Counted from the stretch's first letter, positions 1 to 7,716 are shown. The stretch is 10,067 nucleotides of DNA from an uncultured bacterium (GCA_937983075.1 CALKAQ010000007.1:1-10067); one strand, 5' to 3'. Made by a program: numbers and translations. The notes: generated from the letters alone by a model not told the origin.

Positions 1-818
1 AGAGTTCCAGCTCCACCCGGATTTCGTCCACGTCATCGCCGGTGATTTCGACATATCCCAGCCAGAACAACAGCGCGACGGCCGCCAAAGCGCCGAACAC
101 GGGCGACAAGCCCAGGTACATGGTCTGCTGGACGCGCACGTTGTTGACGATGACCGCGCCGTCCACGGGTATTTCGGGCACCCAGCGGAAAAGCGGCGCG
201 AGGAGCGTGCCCGCCCGGAGGATGAACCACACGCTGAGCCCGGCCACCGCCGTCGAGAACAGGCCCGACCAGCGGCGCCACAAGCAGCCGGCGATGTACG
301 AGAACTGGGTCGCGATGATGCCGGACGCAGCCACCGCCGTCACGACGCCCAGCGCAAACAGCAGCGTGCGCCACGAGAGCGCCTCCGCGGGAATCCGGCT
401 GTAAATCTCGCCCCCGATGACATACGCCTGGCCCAGCAGGTCAATTCGCTGGATCCATGAGCCTTCGATGGCCAGGACGAGGGTGCCGGCCAGTACGAGG
501 ACGATGTACCAAAGCATCTCCGCCAGCAGCACCAGCGCTTTCGCGCTGGTGATATACCAGCCCGGCACGGGCAGCGTCAGCAGCAGCGACATGTGATTGG
601 ACGACCACTCCTGGCGCAGCGAGGCGCCGGCACGCCACAGGGTCCACATCGGAACGAAGCCGAGATGCAGCAACGCACTCACGACCACGACCTGCGGGTC
701 TCACCGGCCGATGCGCGTGTACAGGAAGGCGTGCCAGGCGACGATGGACAGGGTGAACAAGCCCGCGGTGGGCAGCGCCTGGCGCAGCTCCTTGCGCAGC
801 AGGAGCAGGTACGGCCAT
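1..818 (-). pseudogene. ABC-2-type membrane permease, interrupted by one TGA and lacking an in-frame start; 3' end beyond the window edge
   Basis: Read on the minus strand, one frame stays open from about 826 down to base 2 except for a single TGA at 703-701. The translation looks genuine on both sides of the stop: it begins YLLLLRKELRQALPTAG and continues ALLHLGFVPMWTLWRAG after it. It shows about six hydrophobic segments and the pattern LRQEWSSNHMSLLLTLPVPG, as in the permease subunits of ABC-2-type exporters, which pair with a cytoplasmic ATPase. The sequence around the stop (TRIGR-stop-DPQ) suggests a lost Trp, TGG to TGA. No ATG, GTG or TTG lies in this frame near the beginning. A GGAGG at 826-822 is followed by ATG at 818 in the wrong frame, and removing one G from ATGG would give MPYLLLLRKEL. 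Two lesions therefore suggest decay, or two sequencing errors. The substrate is unknown. No partner ATPase gene is in the window; it could lie beyond the left edge. Confidence 0.7.
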
Positions 819-832
819 TTCCTCCGACGGCC

Positions 833-1105
833 GGCGTGCGGTATTGCCGCCTGCCCGAAGATCCCGAGTACAAGCAACAATACAAGAGCGACGTCGCGGA
901 CATTAAAAACACCAGGGGTCGGGAAGGCGGCGCCATCACCGGCGCCCTCATCATCGGTGAATTCGTCGACAAAGCCCGCTGGGCCCACTTCGACATCGCC
1001 GGCACCGGCTCCACGTCCAAAGACCGCCATTACTACACGAAGGGCGGCACCGGCGTCGCCGTGCGCACCTTGCGCACCTTGGCCGAATACGTCGTAGGAT
1101 TGTAG
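833..1105 (+). pseudogene. Leucyl aminopeptidase (peptidase family M17), C-terminal fragment only
   Basis: About 90 residues match the end of M17 leucyl aminopeptidases, cytosolic hexameric metallopeptidases that release N-terminal residues from peptides. Recognisable pieces are YKQQYKSDVADIKN, GREGGAITGALIIGEFV, WAHFDIAGTG and TKGGTGVAVRTL, ending with TAG at 1103-1105. The family is normally near 500 residues. The catalytic NTDAEGR motif and the metal ligands lie upstream in a complete enzyme and are absent, so the fragment cannot be active. Upstream of about 833 the same frame is merely the reverse complement of the neighbouring permease, so the homology stops abruptly at that junction. 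Near the end a 9-base tandem duplication inserts an extra Arg-Thr-Leu (VRTLRTLAEYV). The family identity is secure. Whether this is a true pseudogene or an assembly chimera cannot be decided here. Confidence 0.85.
1063..1080 (+). repeat. 9-bp tandem duplication GCGCACCTT x2 in the aminopeptidase fragment
   Basis: The unit GCGCACCTT occurs twice back to back and adds three residues in frame. The peptide reads VRTLRTL where family members normally have a single RTL before the final helix. This is the signature of replication slippage and fits relaxed selection on the fragment. Confidence 0.75.
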
Positions 1106-1144
1106 ATCCGGTGAGTTCGATTTCAACATCTCGGTGACAACGAA

Positions 1145-1173
1145 AAGGGGCGGAACTCGTTGTGCCGCCCCTT
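1145..1173. terminator. Bidirectional rho-independent terminator between convergent genes
   Basis: Nine-base arms AAGGGGCGG (1145-1153) and CCGCCCCTT (1165-1173) flank an 11-base loop. Read on the minus strand the second arm runs into TTTTCGTT, a reasonable U-tract for ending the autotransporter operon. On the plus strand the tail is TTCCGTTT, which is weaker, and would serve the aminopeptidase fragment. The position 40 bases after the aminopeptidase stop and about 100 bases after the autotransporter stop suits both roles. Confidence 0.75.
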
Positions 1174-1271
1174 CCGTTTGCAAACACCAACGCCCGGGAC
1201 GTCGGTGCCTAGGCGCCCGCCCCCCCGGTCCGACCCCCCAGCCCGGACGCCGGCAGTCCGAAGGCCTGGGA
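1174..1271. other. Intergenic spacer, C-rich, no gene seen
   Basis: Apart from the hairpin at 1145-1173, the interval between the aminopeptidase stop (1105) and the autotransporter stop (1272) holds no coding signal. The stretch 1201-1260 is very C-rich on the plus strand, with a run of seven C and another of six C, and has several short self-complementary words such as GGTGCC/GGCGCC. I see no promoter or RNA gene. Confidence 0.5.
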
Positions 1272-4200
1272 TCAGAAACCGAAACTCATGCGGCCCAGGA
1301 ACCCATGGGCTTTCGTCCCGCCCCGGAAACGGCCTTCATATTCCAGTGCCCACGTCCAGCCGCCGGAGCTCGTCCCCGTCAAGCCAAGAGCCAGCTCAAT
1401 CCCGCTCGCCCGCGCGTCGGAGCCGGTTACCGTGAAGGGCGTCGTCGCAGCCCCTTGCCACCGCATCGTCGCCGTGGTCGGAACGGATCCAAAGTCCGTA
1501 GCGTAAGCGAAGCGTGCATGCGGACGGACCACTGCGGAGCCCCATTGGAGAGCCTCAAATACCGGCTCCAAGCCGAATCGACCGTACCAATGCGACGCGG
1601 CGTATTCGTCGACGATGAGCCCGAAGGTGCCAGCACCTTGCTCCCTAAATGCGGCACGGTGGCTTCCAAACCATCCGAGAGCCGCCACCGGTTCAACCGG
1701 CAGGTCCCCGATGGCAACCGACGCCGAGCGCGCCTCCGCCATTACAAAGATGTTATTCGTCGAAAAGGCCGCCGTGCTTGTCCACTGGTCGCCGGCGAAT
1801 TGCACGACGCGACGAGCGTTGTGCGTCTCCTGGCCGAAGCCAAGGACCGCGGTGAGACCGACATCGTCGAAGTCAAATTGACCGTAGACGCCGAGGAGGT
1901 AGCCGTTGCCTTGCAGTGTGCTTGATCGCTCGTTCACGCCCATAGACGCCGTGCCTCCGCCCACGCTCACGCCGATGCGCAGGTTCGGGCGCTGCACAAG
2001 GTCGACTCCGGCTACGAGCCCGGACAAGTTCAATGTGGCCGCCGCTCCGTTTGCGTCGCCCGCGCGGCCTGTATCGGTGTACCCCGCGGCCCAGACGTTA
2101 CGCTCGGGCGCTCCCGCCTCCTGTTTCGAATCAGCTCCTACGCTGCGCAGCACGGCGCCCGCGAAACGGTCCACAATCCTCGAATTCAATCCCGCTGCGT
2201 GTGCGTACACTTCACCTGACAAGCTGTCGAAGGCCGCCCGCGCGGCATCCGCTTCACTGCTCGGCAAATTGTCCAACCAATCGTACAAATCGACCAGATC
2301 GGTATCGGGCTTGGATTTGGCCCGCGTGAGGGCCTGCCCCACGGCCCGCTGATTGGTGGTCTCACCGATGGAGGCGTACGGGACGACGGCGAGAATGAGT
2401 TTCATCGAACCGCTCTCGAGCCATCCTCCGTAAAAAAGACGCTCCGGCATGTCAACTTCGAGGTTAATGGTATCCGGATCAAAGCTCACGTTGCCTTTGA
2501 CGATCGTATACTCGGCCCGGTCCGGCCGCGTCGCGCCAAAGGTCGGGCGTATCCGCACCGTCGTGCCGCCCGCAAAGGTCGCGGTGCCGCCAACGATGAC
2601 GAGTTGATCGTAGTTGACGCCAGCATCCGGATCCGTCGACGCGTCCAGCTCAATGAGAAGAACACCGTCAGCACCTTGTGTGTAATTACCTGTAATGGTC
2701 AAAATCCCAAAGGAGTTGCCCGGCGACATCACGCCGCCGTCATTGGTCACATCGCCCGTCACGTTGCCTACGCCGACGAGTGCTCCGTCGTGTAGATGCA
2801 AGTTGGCGATGGCTACCGGATCATCGATGCGAAGAAAAGCGTCTCCGACATCGACCTGGCCAAGGTTTGTACCGATGCCGAGCTGCCAAGCCCCACCGTC
2901 GATCCACGTCTGTTCGATGTTGCGGGCGGAAAGGTGATTCCAAGCCGATCCCGGGGGTAACGTGCTCGCCCTTGCACCGAGCAGCGTCAGCGTGTCGTCG
3001 CCTAAACCGCCGTCGAGCATACCTGTGAGGACGGCACCATAATGAATCGTCGCCTCGTCATCGCCGTCACCCAAAATGACATGGCCGTCTACGGTAGCGC
3101 TGCGCTTCAGAACAAACTCATCGTCACCGGTGCCCATGTTGACATTGCCGACGATGCGGCCGGTCCCGGAAACGCTGAGCGTATCCGCGCCTTGACCCGT
3201 CCACACGTCGCCCAAAATCGCCCCTGTATTATCAAGGGAAATAGACCCGGTGGAATGTCCTCCTGCGAAAGCGACCTTGTCCCCCGCATCAATGGTGCCG
3301 TCGTTTTGCACCGTGGCGACGTCCGTCACGTTGACCGATACAGCAGCACCGCCATTGGCGGACGTTTCCACCACACCGAGGTTATGAAACTGGATACGGT
3401 CCGACGCTCTGCCGTAACCAAACCCAACACCCGTGGCGTTGTTGGCGGACGCGTACACGTGGCCGTCGTTTGTCACGTCTGCGACCGCACTGTTGACAAT
3501 GAGTCCTTGGGCGACACCGGCGCCGCCACGAGTCGTGGCCGATACGTCCCCGCGCACCGTCACCGTGCTGCTCGCGCCGTCCACACTGACACCACTCGCG
3601 TACGTTCCCGCCTCGGCTGCCACGGTGTCGACATCCAGCGAGACGGCTTCATCTCCCCGAACAGTAACGGCTCTCGCCTCTCTCCCGGCCCGAGCGACCA
3701 CCTCTCCCAACGTCACGGCGAAGTCGTCTTTCCCGCTGAATGTCGCGCCGTAAGCGTGCGAGTCAGCTTCTTCGGCAACGGCTTCGACCGCGTCAACTTG
3801 GATTTCCGCTCGGTCGCCCGTATTTAGGGACACACCCCACGTTGACTTTTTCGCCTTCGCGCGGATGTCACCAAGACTCGCTTTGAAATCGTCCCCGACC
3901 GTTCCGGACACGCCCTCGGCAGTCGAATCAGCCCCCATGCCGACAGCGGTGATGACGCCTGCGTGGATCAGCCGGGCGTTGTCGAGCACATCGCCAGCTG
4001 CCGCATGCCGATGGTTCAAAGACACGCCGGTGGCCCGGGCCGCGGCGGAGACGATGACGTCGCCCAACGCCACCTCTGCATCTGTGCCCCCAAACAAACC
4101 CATGCCGAGCGCTGTTGAATCCGCGCCGATGCTCTCTACATCAATGGTTCCAAACTCGATGTCCGCGTCTGTCGAGAAGTAGAGGTTCACTCCCGACGCA

Positions 4201-6989
4201 AAACCTTGGCCGGTGACGGTCACATCACCGCCTCGGGCCGTAAATCCAGCGCCCGCCATAACGTGGGCGCCCCTCACCTGCGACCCGGTGCCGTCCGCCG
4301 CCGCTACCACGTCACCGATCGTCAACGTGAAGTCATCTCCGGCCGTAATCACCGTACCGCTCGCGGACGACCCGTCCGCCATCGTCTTGGCACGAATCGT
4401 CCCCGACTGGGTGAGCGTCCCGCCGTCTGCGGCATTCGTGTAAATACCGATCGCGTCGTTGAGCCCTGCAACGTCAATGTCGCCGAGGGAAACGTCCATG
4501 TCGTCCGCAGCGTTAATGTTGACACCGCGCACATTAGAAACAAGTTCGGTACCTTGGACTGTAACCGTACCTGCATGGCGAATCGTACCGCGATCACCCA
4601 TCGTGGCAGCCACGCCTTGTACGACGTTGCCGCCGCCCGTGACGGTGACGTTTTTTATGTCCGATTCAAACTCACGCCCGGCATTGACCAACACCCCGTG
4701 GGCATTGCCACCCGTCGTCGCCGTGACGTCTCCGTCCATCGTGAGACGCCCACCCTGCCCGACATAGTAAGAAACGCCCCGGGCTAAGTTGCCCCCGTTC
4801 ACATTGGCGGTGCCGACCGTCAACGAGAAGTCGTTTTCGGCGACGACGTCCACGCCGTACGCTTCGGACGTCCCTTCGCGGGCTGTAGCCGAAAGGTTGC
4901 CCGCGTGAATGAGGCTGCCGCCGTCTCCGGACGTGCGCCAGTAAACGCCCGTCGCTCTGGCACCGGCTTCCGCGTCAATGTCACCGACGGTTGCGTTCAT
5001 ATCGGTCGTCGCCATGACGTGCACACCTTCGGCGACGGAGTCCGCGTCACTTCCCGTCACGTCGATGAAGCCCGTATGGGTCAATGTGCCGCCGCTTGTT
5101 GTACTGAGGGAGATGCCACCGGCAAGCCCGCCTCCGGCGGCGGTCACGTCACCAAAAGTCGCCGAAAAGTTTTCGCCGGCCTTGATCGATGCACCGTAGG
5201 CCGCGGAACCCGCGTCCGTCGCGGTCGCTTCGATGGCACCCGTCACCACAATGTCCGCGTTATTACCCACAGTCGGGCGTACAAGTATAGTGTCATCCGC
5301 GGCAATGCCTTTCGCAAGCGCGCCGCCCGTGGCCGTGATATTGTCTACCGTCAGCGACAAATCGTCCCCGGCCCCGGCGAGATCCACGCCATAACTTTCG
5401 GATCCCGCATCCCGGGCCGTGGCGACGATATGTCCGGTCTGGTTGATGCCCGCGCGATCGCCATAAATCCCCACGATCATACCGGCAGCCGCGGCCCCTG
5501 CCTCAACGGTCATATTGCCGATCTCGCCCGTCAGGTCGTCCATGCCCATGAGGACAAGTCCGGCAGCTTCGGAACCGCCATCCCGGGCCGTGGCCTCAAT
5601 GAGCCCGTCATGGACAAGACTTCCTTCGTTACCCGAAAACATGGCTACGCCGACGACCCCATCGCCGGCCTCAGCGGACACATTTCCCACAGTCATGGAC
5701 AAGCGCTCGTTTCCTTGCGCGGACACGCCTAGAGCGTTCGAACCCGCGTCCCGGGCGACTGTTTCGACGTCACCTGCGACTTCCAGCGAACCGTCATTTT
5801 GCAAGAGTAGCTCAATGCCCACAGCGGATGCTCCCGCCTCGGACGATACATTTTGAAGGGTCATGTCAAAGTTGCTTCCGCCTTCAAGCGCCACGCCTAA
5901 AGCTTCTGAACCTGCTTCCCGCGCCTCCACGGTAATGTCGCCTGTCATATGAATCACGGCGTTTTCACCGATGGATCCCGATCCGCCGATTCGGTCTATA
6001 TCGATGCCGATGCCTTGGGCAAAGGCGCCGCCGCTGACCGTCACGTCAGCCAACGTGGCGTCGATGTTGTCGGTGTTGTTAAAGGCGACCCCCTGAGCTT
6101 CAGTGTCGGCCTCCGTGCCCGTCACCACGACCGGGCCTGCAATGTTGAGCGCGAGGCGGCCGTCTTCACCCGATGTATTAAAAACTTGGACACCCGTTGC
6201 GAGCCGTCCCGAGGAAACCGTTACGGTGCCGATGGTCGCCTCGACGTCGGCATCAAATTCGGTAGAACGCAGACTGAGCCCGGTTGCCCACGAGTCCGCG
6301 CTGCTCGCTGTCGCCGAGATGTCCCCCGTCACGGAAAGGCGAGTGCCGTCCACCGCCCCAAACAGAATGCCCATCGCGCCTGAAACCGCTTCGGCCTTGA
6401 CTGTGCCCAGGGTCGCCTCTTGGGCGCCCCGAAGGTCGAAACCCCGTGCCCACGCCCCGCGGCTCTTGACGTCCATCGTACCCGTATGGGTGACGCTGCC
6501 GTTTTGAAGTATAAACTTGGCCCCTGTCCCATAATCGTCCAAGTCCATCGTGACGTCACCTATGATGACGTCGTAGTTGTCGTGGCCGCCCGACTGAATA
6601 CTGACGCCCGAAGTCATGGAAGGACCCGTGTATGACATGCCGTCGGCCACCGTAATGTTTTTGCCTTCCGGCATCTCAAAGCCCCAAAAACGCACGAGCT
6701 CGGCCTCAATGGACACGTCGCCGTTTAAAAACGCGCCTTCAGTCGTCGTGAGCCCTACGTCCGGCTTATCGATCGTTACATCTTCCGTGTACGTGCCCGC
6801 CCGCACGATGATGTTGTCCCCGGGTGTCGCGGCCGCCAGCGCATCCGCAATGGTCGCGTAATCTCCCGCTTCCGTTCCGACGTACAAATCCGCAGCCAAG
6901 GCCGTCGGCACGCAAAGACCGACGACCAACACGAGGCCGAAACAGGTTTTCATAAGCAATCGTCGCATGATACGAACCAACCTTTCCAT
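1272..6989 (-). CDS. Giant autotransporter (type Va secretion) with repetitive beta-solenoid passenger
   Basis: A 1905-residue protein predicted to carry itself through the outer membrane and display its passenger on the cell surface. Residues 1-33 form a Sec signal peptide (MKTCFGLVLVVGLC core, cleavage near ALA-AD). Residues ~34-160 resemble a pectin-lyase/NosD-type beta-helix start (DYATIADALAAATPGDNIIV). About 18 imperfect repeats of mostly 52-60 residues fill ~163-1175. Four RTX-like motifs lie at ~1265-1330, and a passenger-associated strand region (GGVMSPGNSFGILTITGNYT) at ~1410-1470. A helical linker (AAFDSLSGEVYAHAAGLNSR) is at ~1575-1600, and a C-terminal beta-barrel spans ~1630-1905, ending RMSFGF with the terminal Phe recognised by the BAM machinery. 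Beyond the signal peptide I find no cysteine, usual for secreted passengers. The start may instead be ATG 6968 (MRRLL), preceded by GGAAAGG. It lies 15 bases after the lipoprotein gene, probably in one operon. The passenger function is unknown: adhesin or biofilm matrix is a guess, and I see no protease or lipase motif. Confidence 0.93.
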   Translation of the reverse strand: MERLVRIMRRLLMKTCFGLVLVVGLCVPTALAADLYVGTEAGDYATIADALAAATPGDNIIVRAGTYTEDVTIDKPDVGLTTTEGAFLNGDVSIEAELVRFWGFEMPEGKNITVADGMSYTGPSMTSGVSIQSGGHDNYDVIIGDVTMDLDDYGTGAKFILQNGSVTHTGTMDVKSRGAWARGFDLRGAQEATLGTVKAEAVSGAMGILFGAVDGTRLSVTGDISATASSADSWATGLSLRSTEFDADVEATIGTVTVSSGRLATGVQVFNTSGEDGRLALNIAGPVVVTGTEADTEAQGVAFNNTDNIDATLADVTVSGGAFAQGIGIDIDRIGGSGSIGENAVIHMTGDITVEAREAGSEALGVALEGGSNFDMTLQNVSSEAGASAVGIELLLQNDGSLEVAGDVETVARDAGSNALGVSAQGNERLSMTVGNVSAEAGDGVVGVAMFSGNEGSLVHDGLIEATARDGGSEAAGLVLMGMDDLTGEIGNMTVEAGAAAAGMIVGIYGDRAGINQTGHIVATARDAGSESYGVDLAGAGDDLSLTVDNITATGGALAKGIAADDTILVRPTVGNNADIVVTGAIEATATDAGSAAYGASIKAGENFSATFGDVTAAGGGLAGGISLSTTSGGTLTHTGFIDVTGSDADSVAEGVHVMATTDMNATVGDIDAEAGARATGVYWRTSGDGGSLIHAGNLSATAREGTSEAYGVDVVAENDFSLTVGTANVNGGNLARGVSYYVGQGGRLTMDGDVTATTGGNAHGVLVNAGREFESDIKNVTVTGGGNVVQGVAATMGDRGTIRHAGTVTVQGTELVSNVRGVNINAADDMDVSLGDIDVAGLNDAIGIYTNAADGGTLTQSGTIRAKTMADGSSASGTVITAGDDFTLTIGDVVAAADGTGSQVRGAHVMAGAGFTARGGDVTVTGQGFASGVNLYFSTDADIEFGTIDVESIGADSTALGMGLFGGTDAEVALGDVIVSAAARATGVSLNHRHAAAGDVLDNARLIHAGVITAVGMGADSTAEGVSGTVGDDFKASLGDIRAKAKKSTWGVSLNTGDRAEIQVDAVEAVAEEADSHAYGATFSGKDDFAVTLGEVVARAGREARAVTVRGDEAVSLDVDTVAAEAGTYASGVSVDGASSTVTVRGDVSATTRGGAGVAQGLIVNSAVADVTNDGHVYASANNATGVGFGYGRASDRIQFHNLGVVETSANGGAAVSVNVTDVATVQNDGTIDAGDKVAFAGGHSTGSISLDNTGAILGDVWTGQGADTLSVSGTGRIVGNVNMGTGDDEFVLKRSATVDGHVILGDGDDEATIHYGAVLTGMLDGGLGDDTLTLLGARASTLPPGSAWNHLSARNIEQTWIDGGAWQLGIGTNLGQVDVGDAFLRIDDPVAIANLHLHDGALVGVGNVTGDVTNDGGVMSPGNSFGILTITGNYTQGADGVLLIELDASTDPDAGVNYDQLVIVGGTATFAGGTTVRIRPTFGATRPDRAEYTIVKGNVSFDPDTINLEVDMPERLFYGGWLESGSMKLILAVVPYASIGETTNQRAVGQALTRAKSKPDTDLVDLYDWLDNLPSSEADAARAAFDSLSGEVYAHAAGLNSRIVDRFAGAVLRSVGADSKQEAGAPERNVWAAGYTDTGRAGDANGAAATLNLSGLVAGVDLVQRPNLRIGVSVGGGTASMGVNERSSTLQGNGYLLGVYGQFDFDDVGLTAVLGFGQETHNARRVVQFAGDQWTSTAAFSTNNIFVMAEARSASVAIGDLPVEPVAALGWFGSHRAAFREQGAGTFGLIVDEYAASHWYGRFGLEPVFEALQWGSAVVRPHARFAYATDFGSVPTTATMRWQGAATTPFTVTGSDARASGIELALGLTGTSSGGWTWALEYEGRFRGGTKAHGFLGRMSFGF
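1275..2105 (-). other. Autotransporter beta-barrel translocator domain
   Basis: About 275 residues from NVWAAGYTDTGRAGDANG to the C-terminal GFLGRMSFGF show the alternating hydrophobic/polar strands of the 12-stranded autotransporter barrel. Typical features are LSGLVAGVDL, GYLLGVYGQFDFDDVGLTAV, HWYGRFGLEPVFE, and the final aromatic residue needed for outer-membrane insertion. The size fits the family's usual 250-300 residues, and the domain is uninterrupted. Confidence 0.9.
2985..3200 (-). other. RTX-like calcium-binding motifs within the autotransporter
   Basis: Four glycine-aspartate motifs follow one another at 18-21 residue spacing: GQGADTL, GTGDDEF, GDGDDEA and GGLGDDTL (residues ~1265-1330). 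They match the GGxGxDxL nonapeptide known to bind calcium in RTX toxins and to fold into a beta-roll on secretion. Here each motif appears once per coil, with extra strand residues between, rather than in an uninterrupted 9-residue array. Calcium binding is inferred from the motif only. Confidence 0.55.
3465..6500 (-). repeat. About 18 imperfect tandem repeats in the autotransporter passenger (unit mostly ~52-60 aa)
   Basis: The coding repeat alternates two half-units. One resembles LTHTGxIxATARDAGSEAxGV and the other resembles DDFSLTVGDVxAxAGxxAxGV, followed by a loop rich in Gly, Asp and Ser. Such regular spacing of GV and G-D-V/I strands is what stacked beta-solenoid coils look like. Copies are diverged in DNA, but identical patches remain: a 16-base word CATCCCGGGCCGTGGC occurs at 5408-5423 and 5579-5594, exactly 171 bases (57 codons) apart. 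A few loops are lengthened (near 6010-5950, 5290-5240 and 4020-3960). The last copies toward 3465 are shortened to about 25-30 residues. Confidence 0.85.
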
Positions 6990-7004
6990 TGAAACTAAAA
7001 CCCT

Positions 7005-7505
7005 TTACGATTGCGCGTGGGCAATGAACCATTGCCCGCCGATGCGTTTCAGCGTCCATGTGATGTCGCCTTCGGATTGGACTCGTTGCTCAAGGACACT
7101 GTTGTACACATCTTGGAACCACGTAAATCGTACCGTGGCCGTGTCACCGCTGACGGTCGCGGACACGTCCTTCGCTTGTGAGTCATACACCGTGGTAACG
7201 ATACTGTACACAGTATCAAACTGCGCCTTTATTTCCGCTCGGCTCAACTGCCGTGTTCCGGCAACATCGGTCCATTCCGCCGGTTCCGTGTACATGTCGG
7301 CCAGCGCCGCAGAATTTCTATCTTTCGTATGCTGCACATAGCGTGCGATGAATGCGTCGATGGTCGCTTCCGGTCCCGGACCCGCTCCCCCGCCACCCAG
7401 ACCACCCCCGGAACGTCCCCCGCCGCCACACCCCGCGGCAACGAAGAGTATGAAAACTAACACGCTTACTTGAAATGCCGTAGTCCGTAGAAATCTCGTC
7501 GTCAT
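7005..7505 (-). CDS. Predicted lipoprotein with NTF2-like (SnoaL/DUF4440-type) domain
   Basis: A 166-residue protein. Residues 1-26 are a lipoprotein signal: Arg4/Arg7, a hydrophobic core FQVSVLVFILFVAAG, then Cys26 in the lipobox AAGC. A Gly-rich tether (GGGGRSGGGLGGGG, residues 27-40) follows. From about residue 46 the pattern ATIDAFIARYVQHTKDRNSAALADMY, continuing to a WTLKRIGGQWFIAHAQS ending, is that of small NTF2-like alpha+beta cone domains, which bind small ligands or act as enzymes or immunity-like partners. No catalytic residues can be assigned. ATG 7505 has a GGGAGG (7524-7519) 13 bases upstream, rather far. GTG 7514, in frame and 4 bases from the same sequence, is an alternative adding three residues. 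The gene ends 15 bases before the autotransporter start and its stop codon overlaps an AAAGGG that could serve that gene, so co-translation is likely. A role as a periplasmic helper or surface partner is inference. Confidence 0.8.
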   Translation of the reverse strand: MTTRFLRTTAFQVSVLVFILFVAAGCGGGGRSGGGLGGGGAGPGPEATIDAFIARYVQHTKDRNSAALADMYTEPAEWTDVAGTRQLSRAEIKAQFDTVYSIVTTVYDSQAKDVSATVSGDTATVRFTWFQDVYNSVLEQRVQSEGDITWTLKRIGGQWFIAHAQS

Positions 7506-7575
7506 CTGGCTCACACCGCCTCCCAGCGATTTTTCCACAACCGACACTGTCTTACGTTCTAAAATATTCGAGACG

Positions 7576-7604
7576 TTTTGAAACACCAGATGGAACGCTG
7601 TCAA
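7576..7604 (-). promoter_or_regulatory. Candidate sigma-70-type promoter for the lipoprotein-autotransporter operon
   Basis: On the minus strand a perfect TTGACA (7604-7599) is followed after 17 bases by TCAAAA (7581-7576), a poor -10 match (3 of 6). The weak -10 beside a perfect -35 would suit an activated promoter. The ACGTTT/AAACGT inverted repeat overlaps both boxes. Confidence 0.35.
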
Positions 7605-7716
7605 ACGTATGTTGAACAACTGTCGAATCGATGCCGACATATGCAAGGAGTTGCCGCTCAAAAGGTAGAAAACTCTGCCTTAAGCGACAGCAATAGATAC
7701 ATGAAACGAAACGATT

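Noticed and set aside
676..703. TGA read as selenocysteine or programmed readthrough in the permease
   Set aside because: A small GACC/GGTC hairpin (4 bp) directly follows the TGA. It is far too small for a bacterial SECIS, the site fits Trp rather than Cys, and the gene also lacks a start in frame.
593..832. Plus-strand frame extending the aminopeptidase upstream
   Set aside because: This stretch is the reverse complement of a clear membrane-protein reading frame and has no resemblance to the M17 N-terminal or catalytic regions.
3042..3827. Long plus-strand open frame of 261 codons antisense to the autotransporter
   Set aside because: It is a product of the high GC and repetitive Asp/Gly/Val coding of the opposite strand. 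Its peptide is Arg/His/Val-rich, low in recognisable structure, and lacks a ribosome site. The frame at 4905-5732 is rejected for the same reason.
3465..6500. CRISPR array or mobile-element repeats
   Set aside because: The periodicity belongs to a coding repeat with diverged copies and no constant short repeat with unique spacers. I found no transposase, terminal inverted repeats or target duplications anywhere in the window.
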